Positions 7,832-16,300 are shown, counted from the stretch's first letter. The stretch: 64,000 nt of DNA from Streptomyces toyocaensis (GCF_000725125.1 NZ_JFCB01000001.1:620001-684000); one strand, 5' to 3'. Numbers and translations: made by a program. Notes: generated from the letters alone by a model not told the origin.

Positions 7832-8821
7832 TCACTGGTGTTCGGTGGTGTTCCGGGCCTGGTGGAGCCGCCAGCCCCGCCAGGCCGAGTCGACCATCTC
7901 GTGCACCGAGCGGCGTGCGCTCCAGCCGAGCAGCTCCCTCGCCCGGGCGGCGGAGGCCACCGCGCGGGGCGCGTCGCCGGGGCGCCGCGGCTCGACGAGC
8001 GGGGCCCGCTTGTCGCCGGTGACCTCGCCGATCGCCGTGATCAGCTCGCGCACCGAGACGCCCTCGCCGCGGCCGATGTTCATCGTCAGGTCGCCGGCCG
8101 CGTCCCCGTCCGACAGCCGGCGGGCCGCCGCCAGGTGCGCCTCCGCCAGATCGGCCACGTGGATGTAGTCACGTACGCACGTACCGTCCGGTGTCGGGTA
8201 GTCGTCGCCGAAGACGCGCGGGGCCTCGTCGCGGGTGAGCCGGTCGAACACCATCGGCACGATGTTGAAGACGCCCGTGTCGGCCAGCTCCGGTGCCGCG
8301 GCCCCCGCGACGTTGAAGTAGCGCAGGCACGCCGTGGCGATGCCGTGTGCCCGGCCGGCCGCCCGCACCAGCCACTCGCCGGCGAGCTTGGTCTCCCCGT
8401 AGGGGTTCACGGGCGCGCAGGGCGTGTCCTCCGTGATGAGGTCCACCCGGGGGTCGCCGTAGACGGCCGCGGACGAGGAGAAGACGAAGCGCCGCACCCC
8501 GGCCTCCGCGACGGCGTCCAGCAGCGTCGCCAGGCCCCCCACGTTCTCCCGGTAGTACCGGGTCGGCTGCGCCACGGACTCGGCGACCTGCTTGCGCGCG
8601 GCGAGATGCAGCACGCCCGTCACCTCGTGCTCCGCGAGCACCCGCTTCAGCGTCGCGCCGTCCAGCGACGAGCCCCTGACCAGGGGTACGTCGGCGGGCA
8701 GCCGTCCCGGCACACCGGCCGAGAGGTCGTCCAGGGCGACGACCCGCTCCCCGGCACCCGTCATGGACCGCACCACATGTGCCCCGATGTATCCGGCTCC
8801 GCCGGTGATCAGCCACGTCAT
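7832..8821 (-). CDS. galE: UDP-glucose 4-epimerase (extended SDR)
   Basis: 329 residues of an extended short-chain dehydrogenase. The NAD-binding GGAGYIGAHV lies at residues 7-16, SSSAAVYGDP in mid-protein, and the catalytic pair is in NPYGETK. LRYFNVAGA is the GalE-type substrate loop. It interconverts UDP-Glc and UDP-Gal in the cytoplasm. It is divergent from the CDP-alcohol phosphotransferase operon, so a sugar-nucleotide role in that envelope pathway is possible. Confidence 0.9.
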   Translation of the reverse strand: MTWLITGGAGYIGAHVVRSMTGAGERVVALDDLSAGVPGRLPADVPLVRGSSLDGATLKRVLAEHEVTGVLHLAARKQVAESVAQPTRYYRENVGGLATLLDAVAEAGVRRFVFSSSAAVYGDPRVDLITEDTPCAPVNPYGETKLAGEWLVRAAGRAHGIATACLRYFNVAGAAAPELADTGVFNIVPMVFDRLTRDEAPRVFGDDYPTPDGTCVRDYIHVADLAEAHLAAARRLSDGDAAGDLTMNIGRGEGVSVRELITAIGEVTGDKRAPLVEPRRPGDAPRAVASAARARELLGWSARRSVHEMVDSAWRGWRLHQARNTTEHQ

Positions 8822-9121
8822 GGTCGCTCACCCTATGCCGACCCGCGCCGGCGGGTACGGGAACCGGCCGCTGTGCCCCGGATCGACCCCGTACGCCCCT
8901 TCTGGAGGCGCGGTTTGTGGGCCGGGCCCCGCATCCCCGATGATGATCCGCGGCGGGGGCGCGGGCGAACCGCGTCGATCCAGCCGCCGAACGGGCGGTG
9001 AACGCGGGCTTCCGGGGATCCGATAGCCTCTGCCGACATGCCGCCCGGAGGCCCCGCACGGGCGCCTCCACCGTGTACATGACCGGCGTGATCGCGTCGG
9101 CACCCAGGGAGTGAGATTCGG
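8822..9121. other. Divergent intergenic region between galE and the CDP-alcohol operon
   Basis: 300 bp without a convincing gene. On the plus strand a TAGCCT box (9024-9029) lies 8 bp before an ATG at 9038. That ATG opens a 14-codon frame ending at 9082, which could be an upstream peptide or chance. GGGAGTGAG just before 9122 is the ribosome site of the next gene. No clear galE promoter was found. Confidence 0.4.
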
Positions 9122-10954
9122 TTGTCGACCGCCATCCTCACCGGCCAGCCGGTCCCCGGCTCGTCACTCGAGGGCGATCTGCGCTCCCTCGGTTTCGACG
9201 TGCGGATCGCCTCCGGCACCGCCGAGGCCGAGACCCTGCTCGCCTCAGTGCCCGCGGGACAGCGGGTCGCCCTGGTCGACGCCCGGTTCGTGGGCCATGT
9301 CCACGCGCTTCGCCTCGGCCTCACCGACCCCCGCTTCCCGATCTCCGCGATCCCCGGCGCCGTCACCGCCCAGCAGGCCGGCCGCCGGGCCCTCACCCGG
9401 GCGATGGCCCGCGAGAACTCGGCGGGCGAGGCGGCCGGGAGCGGCACCACCCTGGTCGACAGCCTCGCGGACCGCGTCGTCACCGCCCTCGACACCGAGG
9501 GCGCCGACGTGCACCGGCCGGAGCTCGGCAGCCTCGTCGCCACGGTTCCCGCCGACCCCCAGGCCCGCAACGAGGCCCGGCAGGCCGTCGCCGCCGTCGA
9601 CGACGAGGCCATACGCCTCAAGTCCGCCGTCAAGGCCCGCGACGGCTTCTTCACCACCCACTTCGTCAGCCCGTACTCCCGCTACATCGCCCGCTGGTGC
9701 GCCCGCCGCGGACTGACCCCCAACCAGGTCACCACCGCCTCCCTGCTCACCGCGCTCATAGCGGCCGGCTGCGCCGCCACCGGGACCCGGGGCGGCTTCG
9801 TCGCCGCCGGCGTCCTGCTCATCGCCTCGTTCGTGCTCGACTGCACCGACGGGCAGCTCGCCCGCTACTCCCTGCGGTACTCCACCCTCGGCGCCTGGCT
9901 CGACGCCACCTTCGACCGCGCCAAGGAGTACGCCTACTACGCCGGCCTCGCCCTCGGCGCGGCCCGCGGCGGGGACGACGTCTGGGCCCTCGCCCTCGGC
10001 GCGATGGTCCTGCAGACCTGCCGGCACGTGGTCGACTTCTCCTTCAACGAGGCCAACCACGACGCCACCGCGCTCGGTGAAGTGTCGCCGGCCAGCCCCA
10101 CTGCCGCGCTCTCCGACAAGCTCGACGGCGTCGGCTGGACGGTCTGGGCGCGCCGCATGATCGTCCTGCCGATCGGCGAACGCTGGGCGATGATCGCCGT
10201 CCTCACGGCCCTCACCACCCCCCGGATCACCTTCTACGCGCTGCTCGTCGGCTGCGCGTTCGCCGCGACGTACACCACGGCGGGCCGCGTCCTGCGCTCG
10301 CTGCCCCGCAAGGCCCGAAGGACCGACCGGGCGGCGCAGGCGCTCGCCGACCTCGCCGACTCCGGCCCGTTCGCCCAGGCCCTGGCCGGCCCGCTGACGA
10401 ACCCCGCGCGCCGTCTGCCCGGCTTCGCCGTCCCCGCCGTCGCCCTGGCCGGCGGTCTCGCCGTGGTCGCCACGGCCGCGCTCACCGGCTTCGGCGGCCC
10501 GTGGACGGTCGTCGCCGCCTGCTGCTACGTCCTGACCTCGGCCCTCGCCGTCGCCCGCCCCCTCAAGGGGGCCCTCGACTGGCTGGTCCCCCCGTTCTTC
10601 CGCGCCGCCGAGTACGGCACCGTCCTTGCACTGGCGGCCGACGCGGACGTGAACGGAGCCCTTCCGGCGGCCTACGGGCTGGTGGCCGCGGTCGCCTACC
10701 ATCACTACGACACGGTCTACCGCATCCGCGGCAACGCGGGCGCGTCCCCGCGCTGGCTGGTGCGGGCGATCGGGGGGCACGAGGGCCGCACCCTCGGGGT
10801 CGCCGTGCTGGCGGCCGTGCTCACCGCCTCCCAGTTCACCGTCGCGCTCACGGCCCTCGCCGTGGCCGTGGCCCTCGTGGTGCTCGCCGAGAGCATCCGC
10901 TTCTGGGCGTCCGCAGGGGCGCCCGCCGTACACGACGAAGGAGAACCCGCATGA
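9122..10954 (+). CDS. CDP-alcohol phosphotransferase with N-terminal nucleotidyltransferase-like region and C-terminal DUF5941-type domain
   Basis: 610 residues from a TTG at 9122 behind GGGAGTGAG. Residues 1 to about 170 resemble a degenerate nucleotidyltransferase-like region. KARDGFFTTHFVSPYSRYIA then leads into the CDP-alcohol phosphotransferase domain, with its complete signature DCTDGQLAR-x8-G-x3-D-x3-D inside several transmembrane helices. The C-terminal third is another multi-helix membrane region resembling DUF5941. The enzyme class transfers a phospho-alcohol from CDP onto an acceptor alcohol at the membrane. The arrangement recalls di-myo-inositol-phosphate synthases, where a cytidylyltransferase is fused ahead of this domain. 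It overlaps the next gene by 4 bp (ATGA). Confidence 0.85.
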   Translation: MSTAILTGQPVPGSSLEGDLRSLGFDVRIASGTAEAETLLASVPAGQRVALVDARFVGHVHALRLGLTDPRFPISAIPGAVTAQQAGRRALTRAMARENSAGEAAGSGTTLVDSLADRVVTALDTEGADVHRPELGSLVATVPADPQARNEARQAVAAVDDEAIRLKSAVKARDGFFTTHFVSPYSRYIARWCARRGLTPNQVTTASLLTALIAAGCAATGTRGGFVAAGVLLIASFVLDCTDGQLARYSLRYSTLGAWLDATFDRAKEYAYYAGLALGAARGGDDVWALALGAMVLQTCRHVVDFSFNEANHDATALGEVSPASPTAALSDKLDGVGWTVWARRMIVLPIGERWAMIAVLTALTTPRITFYALLVGCAFAATYTTAGRVLRSLPRKARRTDRAAQALADLADSGPFAQALAGPLTNPARRLPGFAVPAVALAGGLAVVATAALTGFGGPWTVVAACCYVLTSALAVARPLKGALDWLVPPFFRAAEYGTVLALAADADVNGALPAAYGLVAAVAYHHYDTVYRIRGNAGASPRWLVRAIGGHEGRTLGVAVLAAVLTASQFTVALTALAVAVALVVLAESIRFWASAGAPAVHDEGEPA

Positions 10955-11703
10955 TCGGCCTCGTGCTTGCGGCCGGCGCCGGCCGGCGTCTGCGCCCCTA
11001 CACGGACACGCTCCCCAAGGCGCTGGTGCCGGTGGGACCCGCGGGCATAGAGGGTGAGCCGACGGTCCTGGACCTGACCCTCGCCAACTTCGCCGAGGTC
11101 GGGCTGACCGAGGCCGGGATCATCGTCGGGTACCGCAAGGAGGCCGTGTACGAGCGCAGGGCGGCCCTGGAGCGGAAGTACGGCCTGAAGCTCACGCTCA
11201 TCGACAACGACAAGGCCGAGGAGTGGAACAACGCCTACTCGCTGTGGTGCGGCCGTGACGCCCTGAAGGACGGGGTGATCCTCGCCAACGGCGACACCGT
11301 GCACCCGGTGTCGGTGGAGAGGACGCTCCTGGCCGCGCGCGGCGACGGCAGGAGGATCATCCTCGCGCTGGACACGGTGAAGAAGCTCGCCGACGAGGAG
11401 ATGAAGGTCGTCGTCGACCCGGACAAGGGGATGACGCGGATCACCAAGCTGATGGAGCCGGCCGAGGCGAGCGGTGAGTACATCGGGGTCACGCTCATCG
11501 AGGGCGAGGCGGCCGGAGAGCTGGCCGACGCGCTGAAGGCGACCTTCGAGCGGGACCCGCAGCTGTACTACGAGGACGGCTACCAGGAGCTGGTGAACCG
11601 CGGCTTCCGGATCGACGTGGCACCGATCGGTGACGTCGCGTGGGTCGAGATCGACAACCACGACGACCTCGCGCGCGGGCGGGAGATCGCGTGCCAGTAC
11701 TGA
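10951..11703 (+). CDS. Sugar/polyol-phosphate nucleotidyltransferase
   Basis: 250 residues with the nucleotidyltransferase signature LVLAAGAGRRLRPYTDTLPK at the N-terminus. The metal-binding Asp is in ILANGDTV, and NNAYSLWCG follows the choline/inositol-phosphate cytidylyltransferase pattern. It probably activates a phosphorylated polyol or sugar with CTP. Its position between a CDP-alcohol phosphotransferase and a G1P-dehydrogenase-like gene suggests that it makes the CDP-alcohol used in this operon. ATG at 10951 overlaps the upstream stop. Confidence 0.85.
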   Translation: MIGLVLAAGAGRRLRPYTDTLPKALVPVGPAGIEGEPTVLDLTLANFAEVGLTEAGIIVGYRKEAVYERRAALERKYGLKLTLIDNDKAEEWNNAYSLWCGRDALKDGVILANGDTVHPVSVERTLLAARGDGRRIILALDTVKKLADEEMKVVVDPDKGMTRITKLMEPAEASGEYIGVTLIEGEAAGELADALKATFERDPQLYYEDGYQELVNRGFRIDVAPIGDVAWVEIDNHDDLARGREIACQY

Positions 11704-12752
11704 CCCGGCTCATCCCCTCGCCGGTCGTCGTGGACATCCGCCCGGGTGCCCTCGACGACCTGGCGAGCGTCCTCGCCGACGAGCGGATCTCGCAGTCGGG
11801 CCGCCTCGCCATCGCCGTCAGCGGCGGATCGGGCGCCCGGCTGCGCGAACGGCTGTCGCCGACCCTGCCGGGGGCCGACTGGTTCGAGGTCGGCGGAGGC
11901 ACCCTCGACGACGCGGTCCGCCTGGCGGGCGACGTCCAGGGCGGCCGCTACGACGCGGTCGTCGGACTCGGCGGCGGCAAGATCATCGACTGCGCCAAGT
12001 TCGCGTCGGCGCGCGTCGGCCTGCCCCTCGTCGCCGTCGCCACCAACCTGGCGCACGACGGCCTGTGCTCGCCGGTCGCGACCCTGGACAACGACGCCGG
12101 CCGCGGATCGTACGGTGTGCCGAACCCGATCGCGGTCGTCATCGACCTCAACGTCATCCGGGAGGCGCCGGTCCGGTTCGTGCGCTCCGGCATCGGCGAC
12201 GTCATCTCCAACATCTCCGCCGTCGCGGACTGGGAACTGTCCCACCGCGTCAACGGCGAGAAGATCGACGGCCTCGCGGCGGCGATGGCGCGCCAGGCAG
12301 GCGAGGCCGTGCTGCGCCACCCCGGCGGGGTCGGCGACGACGGCTTCCTGCAGGTGCTCGCCGAGGCGCTGGTCCTCACCGGAATCGCCATGTCCGTGTC
12401 GGGCGACTCCCGCCCGTCCTCCGGAGCCTGCCACGAGATCAACCACGCCTTCGACCTGCTCTACCCCAAGCGCGCCGCCGCCCACGGCGAGCAGTGCGGA
12501 CTGGGCGCCGCCTTCGCGATGTACCTGCGCGGGGCACACGAGGAGTCGGCGGCCACGGCCGAGGTGCTGCGCCGGCACGGGCTCCCGGTGCTGCCGGAGG
12601 AGATCGGGTTCACGGTGGACGAGTTCGTCCGCGCCGTGGAGTTCGCCCCGGAAACCCGCCCCGGCCGCTTCACCATCCTCGAGCACCTCGACCTGAAGAC
12701 CGACCAGATCAAGGACGTCTACGCCGACTATGTCAAGGCCATCGGTAGCTGA
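11691..12752 (+). CDS. sn-glycerol-1-phosphate dehydrogenase-like protein (Fe-ADH superfamily)
   Basis: 353 residues starting at a GTG (11691) with a GGGAG ribosome site inside the upstream gene. The NAD(P)-binding GLGGGKIIDCAKFA and the segment ATNLAHDGLCSP match the G1P-dehydrogenase pattern (HDGxxSP). Metal ligands are expected in SSGACHEINHAFD and AAHGEQCGLG. G1P dehydrogenases (archaeal EgsA, Bacillus AraM) reduce dihydroxyacetone phosphate to sn-glycerol-1-phosphate. Dehydroquinate synthases share the fold but lack this HDG motif. Activity on another keto-polyol phosphate is possible. Confidence 0.8.
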   Translation: MPVLTRLIPSPVVVDIRPGALDDLASVLADERISQSGRLAIAVSGGSGARLRERLSPTLPGADWFEVGGGTLDDAVRLAGDVQGGRYDAVVGLGGGKIIDCAKFASARVGLPLVAVATNLAHDGLCSPVATLDNDAGRGSYGVPNPIAVVIDLNVIREAPVRFVRSGIGDVISNISAVADWELSHRVNGEKIDGLAAAMARQAGEAVLRHPGGVGDDGFLQVLAEALVLTGIAMSVSGDSRPSSGACHEINHAFDLLYPKRAAAHGEQCGLGAAFAMYLRGAHEESAATAEVLRRHGLPVLPEEIGFTVDEFVRAVEFAPETRPGRFTILEHLDLKTDQIKDVYADYVKAIGS

Positions 12753-13509
12753 ACTCCGCCCGGTCGTGCACCCCGCGGGGGTCAAGGACCGGCGCAGCGG
12801 TGAGCACTGGATGGGGCGCCTCTACATGCGTGAGGTGTCCCTGCGGGTGGACCGCTACCTGGTGAACACCAGGGTCACTCCCAACCAGCTCACGTATCTG
12901 ATGACCGTCTTCGGCGTCCTCGCGGCCCCGGCCCTCCTGGTGCCGGGGATCGCGGGGGCCGTCCTCGGTGTGGTCATGGTCCAGTTCTACCTGCTGCTCG
13001 ACTGCGTCGACGGCGAGGTCGCGCGCTGGAAGAGGCAGTACTCGCTCGGCGGGGTCTACCTCGACCGCGTCGGCGCCTACCTGTGCGACGCGGCCGTCCT
13101 CGTCGGGCTCGGCCTGCGCGCCGCCGACCTGTGGGGTTCCGGGCGCATCGACTGGCTGTGGGCCTTCCTGGGCACGCTGGCCGCGCTCGGCGCGATCCTG
13201 GTCAAGGCCGAGACCGACCTGGTCGGCGTCGCCCGCCACCAGGGCGGACTGCCGCCGGTGAAGGAGGCCGCGTCCGAGCCGCGCTCCTCCGGCATGGCGC
13301 TGGCCCGCCGGGCCGCCGCCGCGCTCAAGTTCCACCGGCTCATCCTCGGCATCGAGGCGTCGCTGCTGATCCTGCTCCTCGCGATCCTGGACGCCACCCG
13401 GGGCGACCTGTTCTTCACCCGGCTCGGCACCGCCGTGCTCGCCGGTATCGCCCTGCTGCAGACCGTGCTGCACCTGGTGTCCGTCCTCGCGTCCAGCAGG
13501 CTGAAGTGA
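12730..13509 (+). CDS. CDP-alcohol phosphatidyltransferase family protein lacking the fourth motif Asp
   Basis: 259 residues, a small membrane protein with the domain signature DCVDGEVAR-x8-G-x3-D in its second helix pair. The expected fourth Asp, thought to be the catalytic base, is Ala here (LDRVGAYLCD); the next Asp lies one helical turn further on. The protein either has altered chemistry or works with the complete enzyme three genes upstream. It starts at ATG 12730, overlapping the dehydrogenase gene by 23 bp, and ends 1 bp into the next gene's GTGA overlap. Confidence 0.83.
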   Translation: MSRPSVAELRPVVHPAGVKDRRSGEHWMGRLYMREVSLRVDRYLVNTRVTPNQLTYLMTVFGVLAAPALLVPGIAGAVLGVVMVQFYLLLDCVDGEVARWKRQYSLGGVYLDRVGAYLCDAAVLVGLGLRAADLWGSGRIDWLWAFLGTLAALGAILVKAETDLVGVARHQGGLPPVKEAASEPRSSGMALARRAAAALKFHRLILGIEASLLILLLAILDATRGDLFFTRLGTAVLAGIALLQTVLHLVSVLASSRLK

Positions 13510-14390
13510 GCGCCGCCATGAAGGTCGGCGCGGTGATCATCACCATGGGCAACCGCCCCGACGAACTGCGCGCCCTGCTGGACTCGGTCGCCAAGCAGGA
13601 CGGCGACCCCGTCCAGGTCGTGGTCGTCGGCAACGGCTCACCCGTCCCCGAGGTTCCCGAGGGGGTGCGGACCGTCGAGCTGCCGGAGAACCTCGGCATC
13701 CCGGGCGGCCGCAACATCGGCATCGAGGCCTTCGGCCCCGGCGGCCGGGACGTCGACATCCTGCTGTTCCTCGACGACGACGGCCTGCTCGCCGGCCACG
13801 ACACCGCCGAACTGTGCCGCGAGGCCTTCGCCGCCGACCCGCGGCTCGGCATCGTCAGCTTCCGCATCGCCGACCCGGAGACCGGGGTCACCCAGCGCCG
13901 CCACGTGCCCCGGCTGCGTGCCTCCGACCCGATGCGCTCCTCCCGCGTGACCACATTCCTGGGCGGCGCCAACGCCGTACGCACCAAGGTCTTCGCCGAG
14001 GTGGGCGGGCTGCCGGACGAGTTCTTCTACGCCCACGAGGAGACCGATCTGGCCTGGCGGGCCCTCGACGCCGGCTGGATGATCGACTACCGGTCCGACA
14101 TGGTGCTGTACCACCCGACGACCGCCCCGTCGCGGCACGCGGTCTACCACCGCATGGTCGCCCGCAACCGCGTCTGGCTCGCCCGCCGCAACCTCCCCGC
14201 CCCCCTGGTCCCGGTCTACCTGGGCGTCTGGCTCCTGCTCACCCTCGTACGCCGTCCCTCGCTCCCGGCCCTGAAGGCCTGGTTCGGAGGCTTCCGCGAG
14301 GGCCTGAGTACCCCCTGCGGTCCCCGCCGGCCCATGAAGTGGCGTACGGTGTGGCGGCTGACCCGACTGGGCCGGCCCCCCGTCATCTGA
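13506..14390 (+). CDS. Glycosyltransferase family 2
   Basis: About 294 residues with the GT-A fold. The N-terminus is KVGAVIITMGNRPDELRALLDSV, and the metal-binding DxD-like site is LLFLDDDGLL. FFYAHEETDLAWRALDAGW matches rhamnosyl/galactofuranosyl-transferase-like GT2 enzymes. A hydrophobic stretch (VPVYLGVWLLLTLV) near the end may attach it to the membrane. Start is GTG 13506 (overlapping the previous stop) or ATG 13518. It probably adds sugars to the operon's product before export. Confidence 0.87.
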   Translation: MSAAMKVGAVIITMGNRPDELRALLDSVAKQDGDPVQVVVVGNGSPVPEVPEGVRTVELPENLGIPGGRNIGIEAFGPGGRDVDILLFLDDDGLLAGHDTAELCREAFAADPRLGIVSFRIADPETGVTQRRHVPRLRASDPMRSSRVTTFLGGANAVRTKVFAEVGGLPDEFFYAHEETDLAWRALDAGWMIDYRSDMVLYHPTTAPSRHAVYHRMVARNRVWLARRNLPAPLVPVYLGVWLLLTLVRRPSLPALKAWFGGFREGLSTPCGPRRPMKWRTVWRLTRLGRPPVI

Positions 14391-14401
14391 CAAGCTCGTG
14401 T

Positions 14402-14434
14402 CCGGGGAACCAGGGTCGTACCCGGGTTCTCCGG
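14402..14434 (+). terminator. Hairpin after the GT2 gene
   Basis: A 10-bp stem (CCGGGGAACC with GGTTCTCCGG, one G.T pair) encloses a smaller GGG/CCC stem. It lies 12 bp past the GT2 stop and before the ABC exporter genes. It could terminate or attenuate transcription between the two halves of the locus. Confidence 0.6.
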
Positions 14435-14485
14435 CTCATACCAGGCCCGCGGGCCGCGCATCCCGAGGACGAAAGTTTTTCACCA

Positions 14486-15421
14486 GTGAGTGAGACAACG
14501 CATGACGACACGGTCGCGGCCACCGCGCCCGTGTCGCCCGACGAGGGCCTCACGCCGGTCGAGCTGGCCGCCAAGTACGGGCTGTCCGTCAGCGGCGCCC
14601 GGCCGTCCCTCGCCGAGTACGTCCGTCAGCTCTGGGGCCGGCGGCACTTCATCCTCGCCTTCTCCCAGGCGAAGCTCACCGCCCAGTACAGCCAGGCCAA
14701 GCTCGGCCAGCTCTGGCAGGTGGCGACCCCGCTGCTGAACGCGGCCGTGTACTTCTTCATCTTCGGTCTGCTGCTCGGCGCCAACCGGGGCATCCCGAGC
14801 GACGTGTACGTGCCGTTCCTGGTGACGGGCGTGTTCGTGTTCACGTTCACGCAGAGCTCGGTCCTGGCCGGCGTCCGCGCGATCTCGGGGAACCTGGGGC
14901 TGGTGCGGGCACTGCACTTCCCGCGCGCGTCGCTGCCCGTCTCCTTCGCGCTCCAGCAGCTCCAGCAGCTGCTGGCCTCGATGGTCGTGCTCGTCGTGAT
15001 CATGCTGGCTTTCGGGATCTTCCCCGATCTGTCGTGGCTGCTGGTGGTGCCGGCGTTGGTGCTGCAGTTCGTGTTCAACACCGGACTGGCGCTGATCTTC
15101 GCGCGGATGGGCAGCAAGACGCCGGACCTGGCGCAGCTGATGCCGTTCGTGCTGCGCACGTGGATGTACGCCTCGGGTGTGATGTTCAGCATCCCGGCGA
15201 TGCTGGAGGGCAAGGACGTGCCGGGCTGGCTCGCCGACGTCCTGCAGTGGAACCCGGCCGCGATCTACATGGACCTGGTCCGCTTCGCGATGATCGACGA
15301 CTACGGCTCCTCGTACCTGCCCCCGCACGTGTGGGCGTTCGCGCTGGGCTGGGCGCTGCTGACCGGCGTGGTCGGCTTCGTCTACTTCTGGAAGGCTGAG
15401 GAAAGGTACGGCCGTGGCTGA
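14486..15421 (+). CDS. ABC-2 type transporter permease (TagG-like)
   Basis: 311 residues with six transmembrane helices. SQAKLTAQYSQAKLGQLWQVATPLL precedes helix 1, as in polysaccharide and teichoic acid exporters of the ABC-2 family, and about 60 cytosolic residues come first. The protein would form the channel with the ATPase encoded next, which overlaps it by 8 bp. GTG at 14486 gives the family-typical N-terminus; no strong ribosome site is visible. Its place after the glycosyltransferase suggests export of a lipid-linked glycopolymer. Confidence 0.88.
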   Translation: MSETTHDDTVAATAPVSPDEGLTPVELAAKYGLSVSGARPSLAEYVRQLWGRRHFILAFSQAKLTAQYSQAKLGQLWQVATPLLNAAVYFFIFGLLLGANRGIPSDVYVPFLVTGVFVFTFTQSSVLAGVRAISGNLGLVRALHFPRASLPVSFALQQLQQLLASMVVLVVIMLAFGIFPDLSWLLVVPALVLQFVFNTGLALIFARMGSKTPDLAQLMPFVLRTWMYASGVMFSIPAMLEGKDVPGWLADVLQWNPAAIYMDLVRFAMIDDYGSSYLPPHVWAFALGWALLTGVVGFVYFWKAEERYGRG

Positions 15422-16193
15422 CGACAGGACGGGCGCGCGCGTGCCCACCGTCATCGCGGACGAGCTGCACATCGTCTACCGCGTCAACGGTGCCAAGTCG
15501 GGCAAGGGCAGCGCCACGGCGGCGCTCAGCCGCATCCTGAAGCGGGGCGAGGAGCGGGGGGTGCGCACGGTGCACGCCGTGCGCGGCGTGTCCTTCGTCG
15601 CCTACCGCGGCGAGGCCATCGGCCTGATCGGCTCCAACGGTTCCGGCAAGTCGACCCTGCTGCGGGCCATCGCCGGGCTGCTGCCCGCCGAGAAGGGCAA
15701 GGTCTACACCGACGGCCAGCCTTCCCTGCTCGGCGTCAACGCGGCGCTGATGAACGATCTGACCGGCGAGCGGAACGTCATATTGGGCGGGCTCGCGATG
15801 GGCATGTCCCGCGAGGAGATCAAGGCCCGCTACCAGGAGATCGTCGACTTCTCGGGCATCAACGAGAAGGGTGACTTCATCACCCTGCCGATGCGGACCT
15901 ACTCCTCCGGCATGGCCGCCCGGCTGCGCTTCTCCATCGCCGCCGCCAAGGACCACGACGTCCTGATGATCGACGAGGCGCTGGCCACCGGCGACCGCTC
16001 CTTCCAGAAGCGCTCCGAGGCCCGGATCCGCGAGCTGCGCAAGCACGCCGGCACGGTCTTCCTGGTCAGCCACAACAACAAGTCCATCCGCGACACCTGC
16101 GACCGCGTGCTGTGGCTGGAACGGGGTGAGCTGCGCATGGACGGGCCGACCGACGAGGTGCTCAAGGAATACGAGAAGTTCACGGGGAAGTAG
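15414..16193 (+). CDS. ABC transporter ATP-binding protein (TagH-like)
   Basis: 259 residues. Walker A is GLIGSNGSGKSTLLRA, the signature motif is TYSSGMAARLRFSIA, and Walker B is HDVLMIDEALATGD, with the late His in LVSHNNKSI. The SSGM signature and DEALATGD are typical of polysaccharide and teichoic acid exporters. It starts at GTG 15414, overlapping the permease. A strong terminator follows, so this gene closes the locus. Confidence 0.92.
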   Translation: MADDRTGARVPTVIADELHIVYRVNGAKSGKGSATAALSRILKRGEERGVRTVHAVRGVSFVAYRGEAIGLIGSNGSGKSTLLRAIAGLLPAEKGKVYTDGQPSLLGVNAALMNDLTGERNVILGGLAMGMSREEIKARYQEIVDFSGINEKGDFITLPMRTYSSGMAARLRFSIAAAKDHDVLMIDEALATGDRSFQKRSEARIRELRKHAGTVFLVSHNNKSIRDTCDRVLWLERGELRMDGPTDEVLKEYEKFTGK

Positions 16194-16206
16194 CCCGATG
16201 CGACGA

Positions 16207-16236
16207 GGGCCCCGCCGGAACTGTCCGGTGGGGCCC
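16207..16236 (+). terminator. Terminator after the ABC exporter
   Basis: A 12-bp stem with one G.T pair (arms 16207-16218 and 16225-16236, GGGCCCCGCCGG) and a 6-nt loop, 13 bp after the ATPase stop. It separates the envelope locus from the hopanoid operon. Confidence 0.85.
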
Positions 16237-16274
16237 GGCGTCTGCAAAGGAAATGTCAACTCCTGCACAACCGT

Positions 16275-16300
16275 GGAATCTTGACGCCGATCGGTGTGTT
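16275..16300 (+). promoter_or_regulatory. Candidate SigR-type promoter of the hopanoid operon
   Basis: GGAAT (16275-16279) and GTT (16298-16300) stand exactly 18 bp apart, matching the published SigR consensus GGAAT-N18-GTT. It is the best promoter-like element between the terminator and hpnC and would give a leader of roughly 180 nt. The motif is short, so chance cannot be excluded. Confidence 0.4.

Noticed and set aside
16281..16286. TTGACG as a vegetative -35 box before hpnC
   Set aside because: No TANNNT-like sequence is found 16-19 bp downstream; the overlapping GGAAT-N18-GTT fits better.
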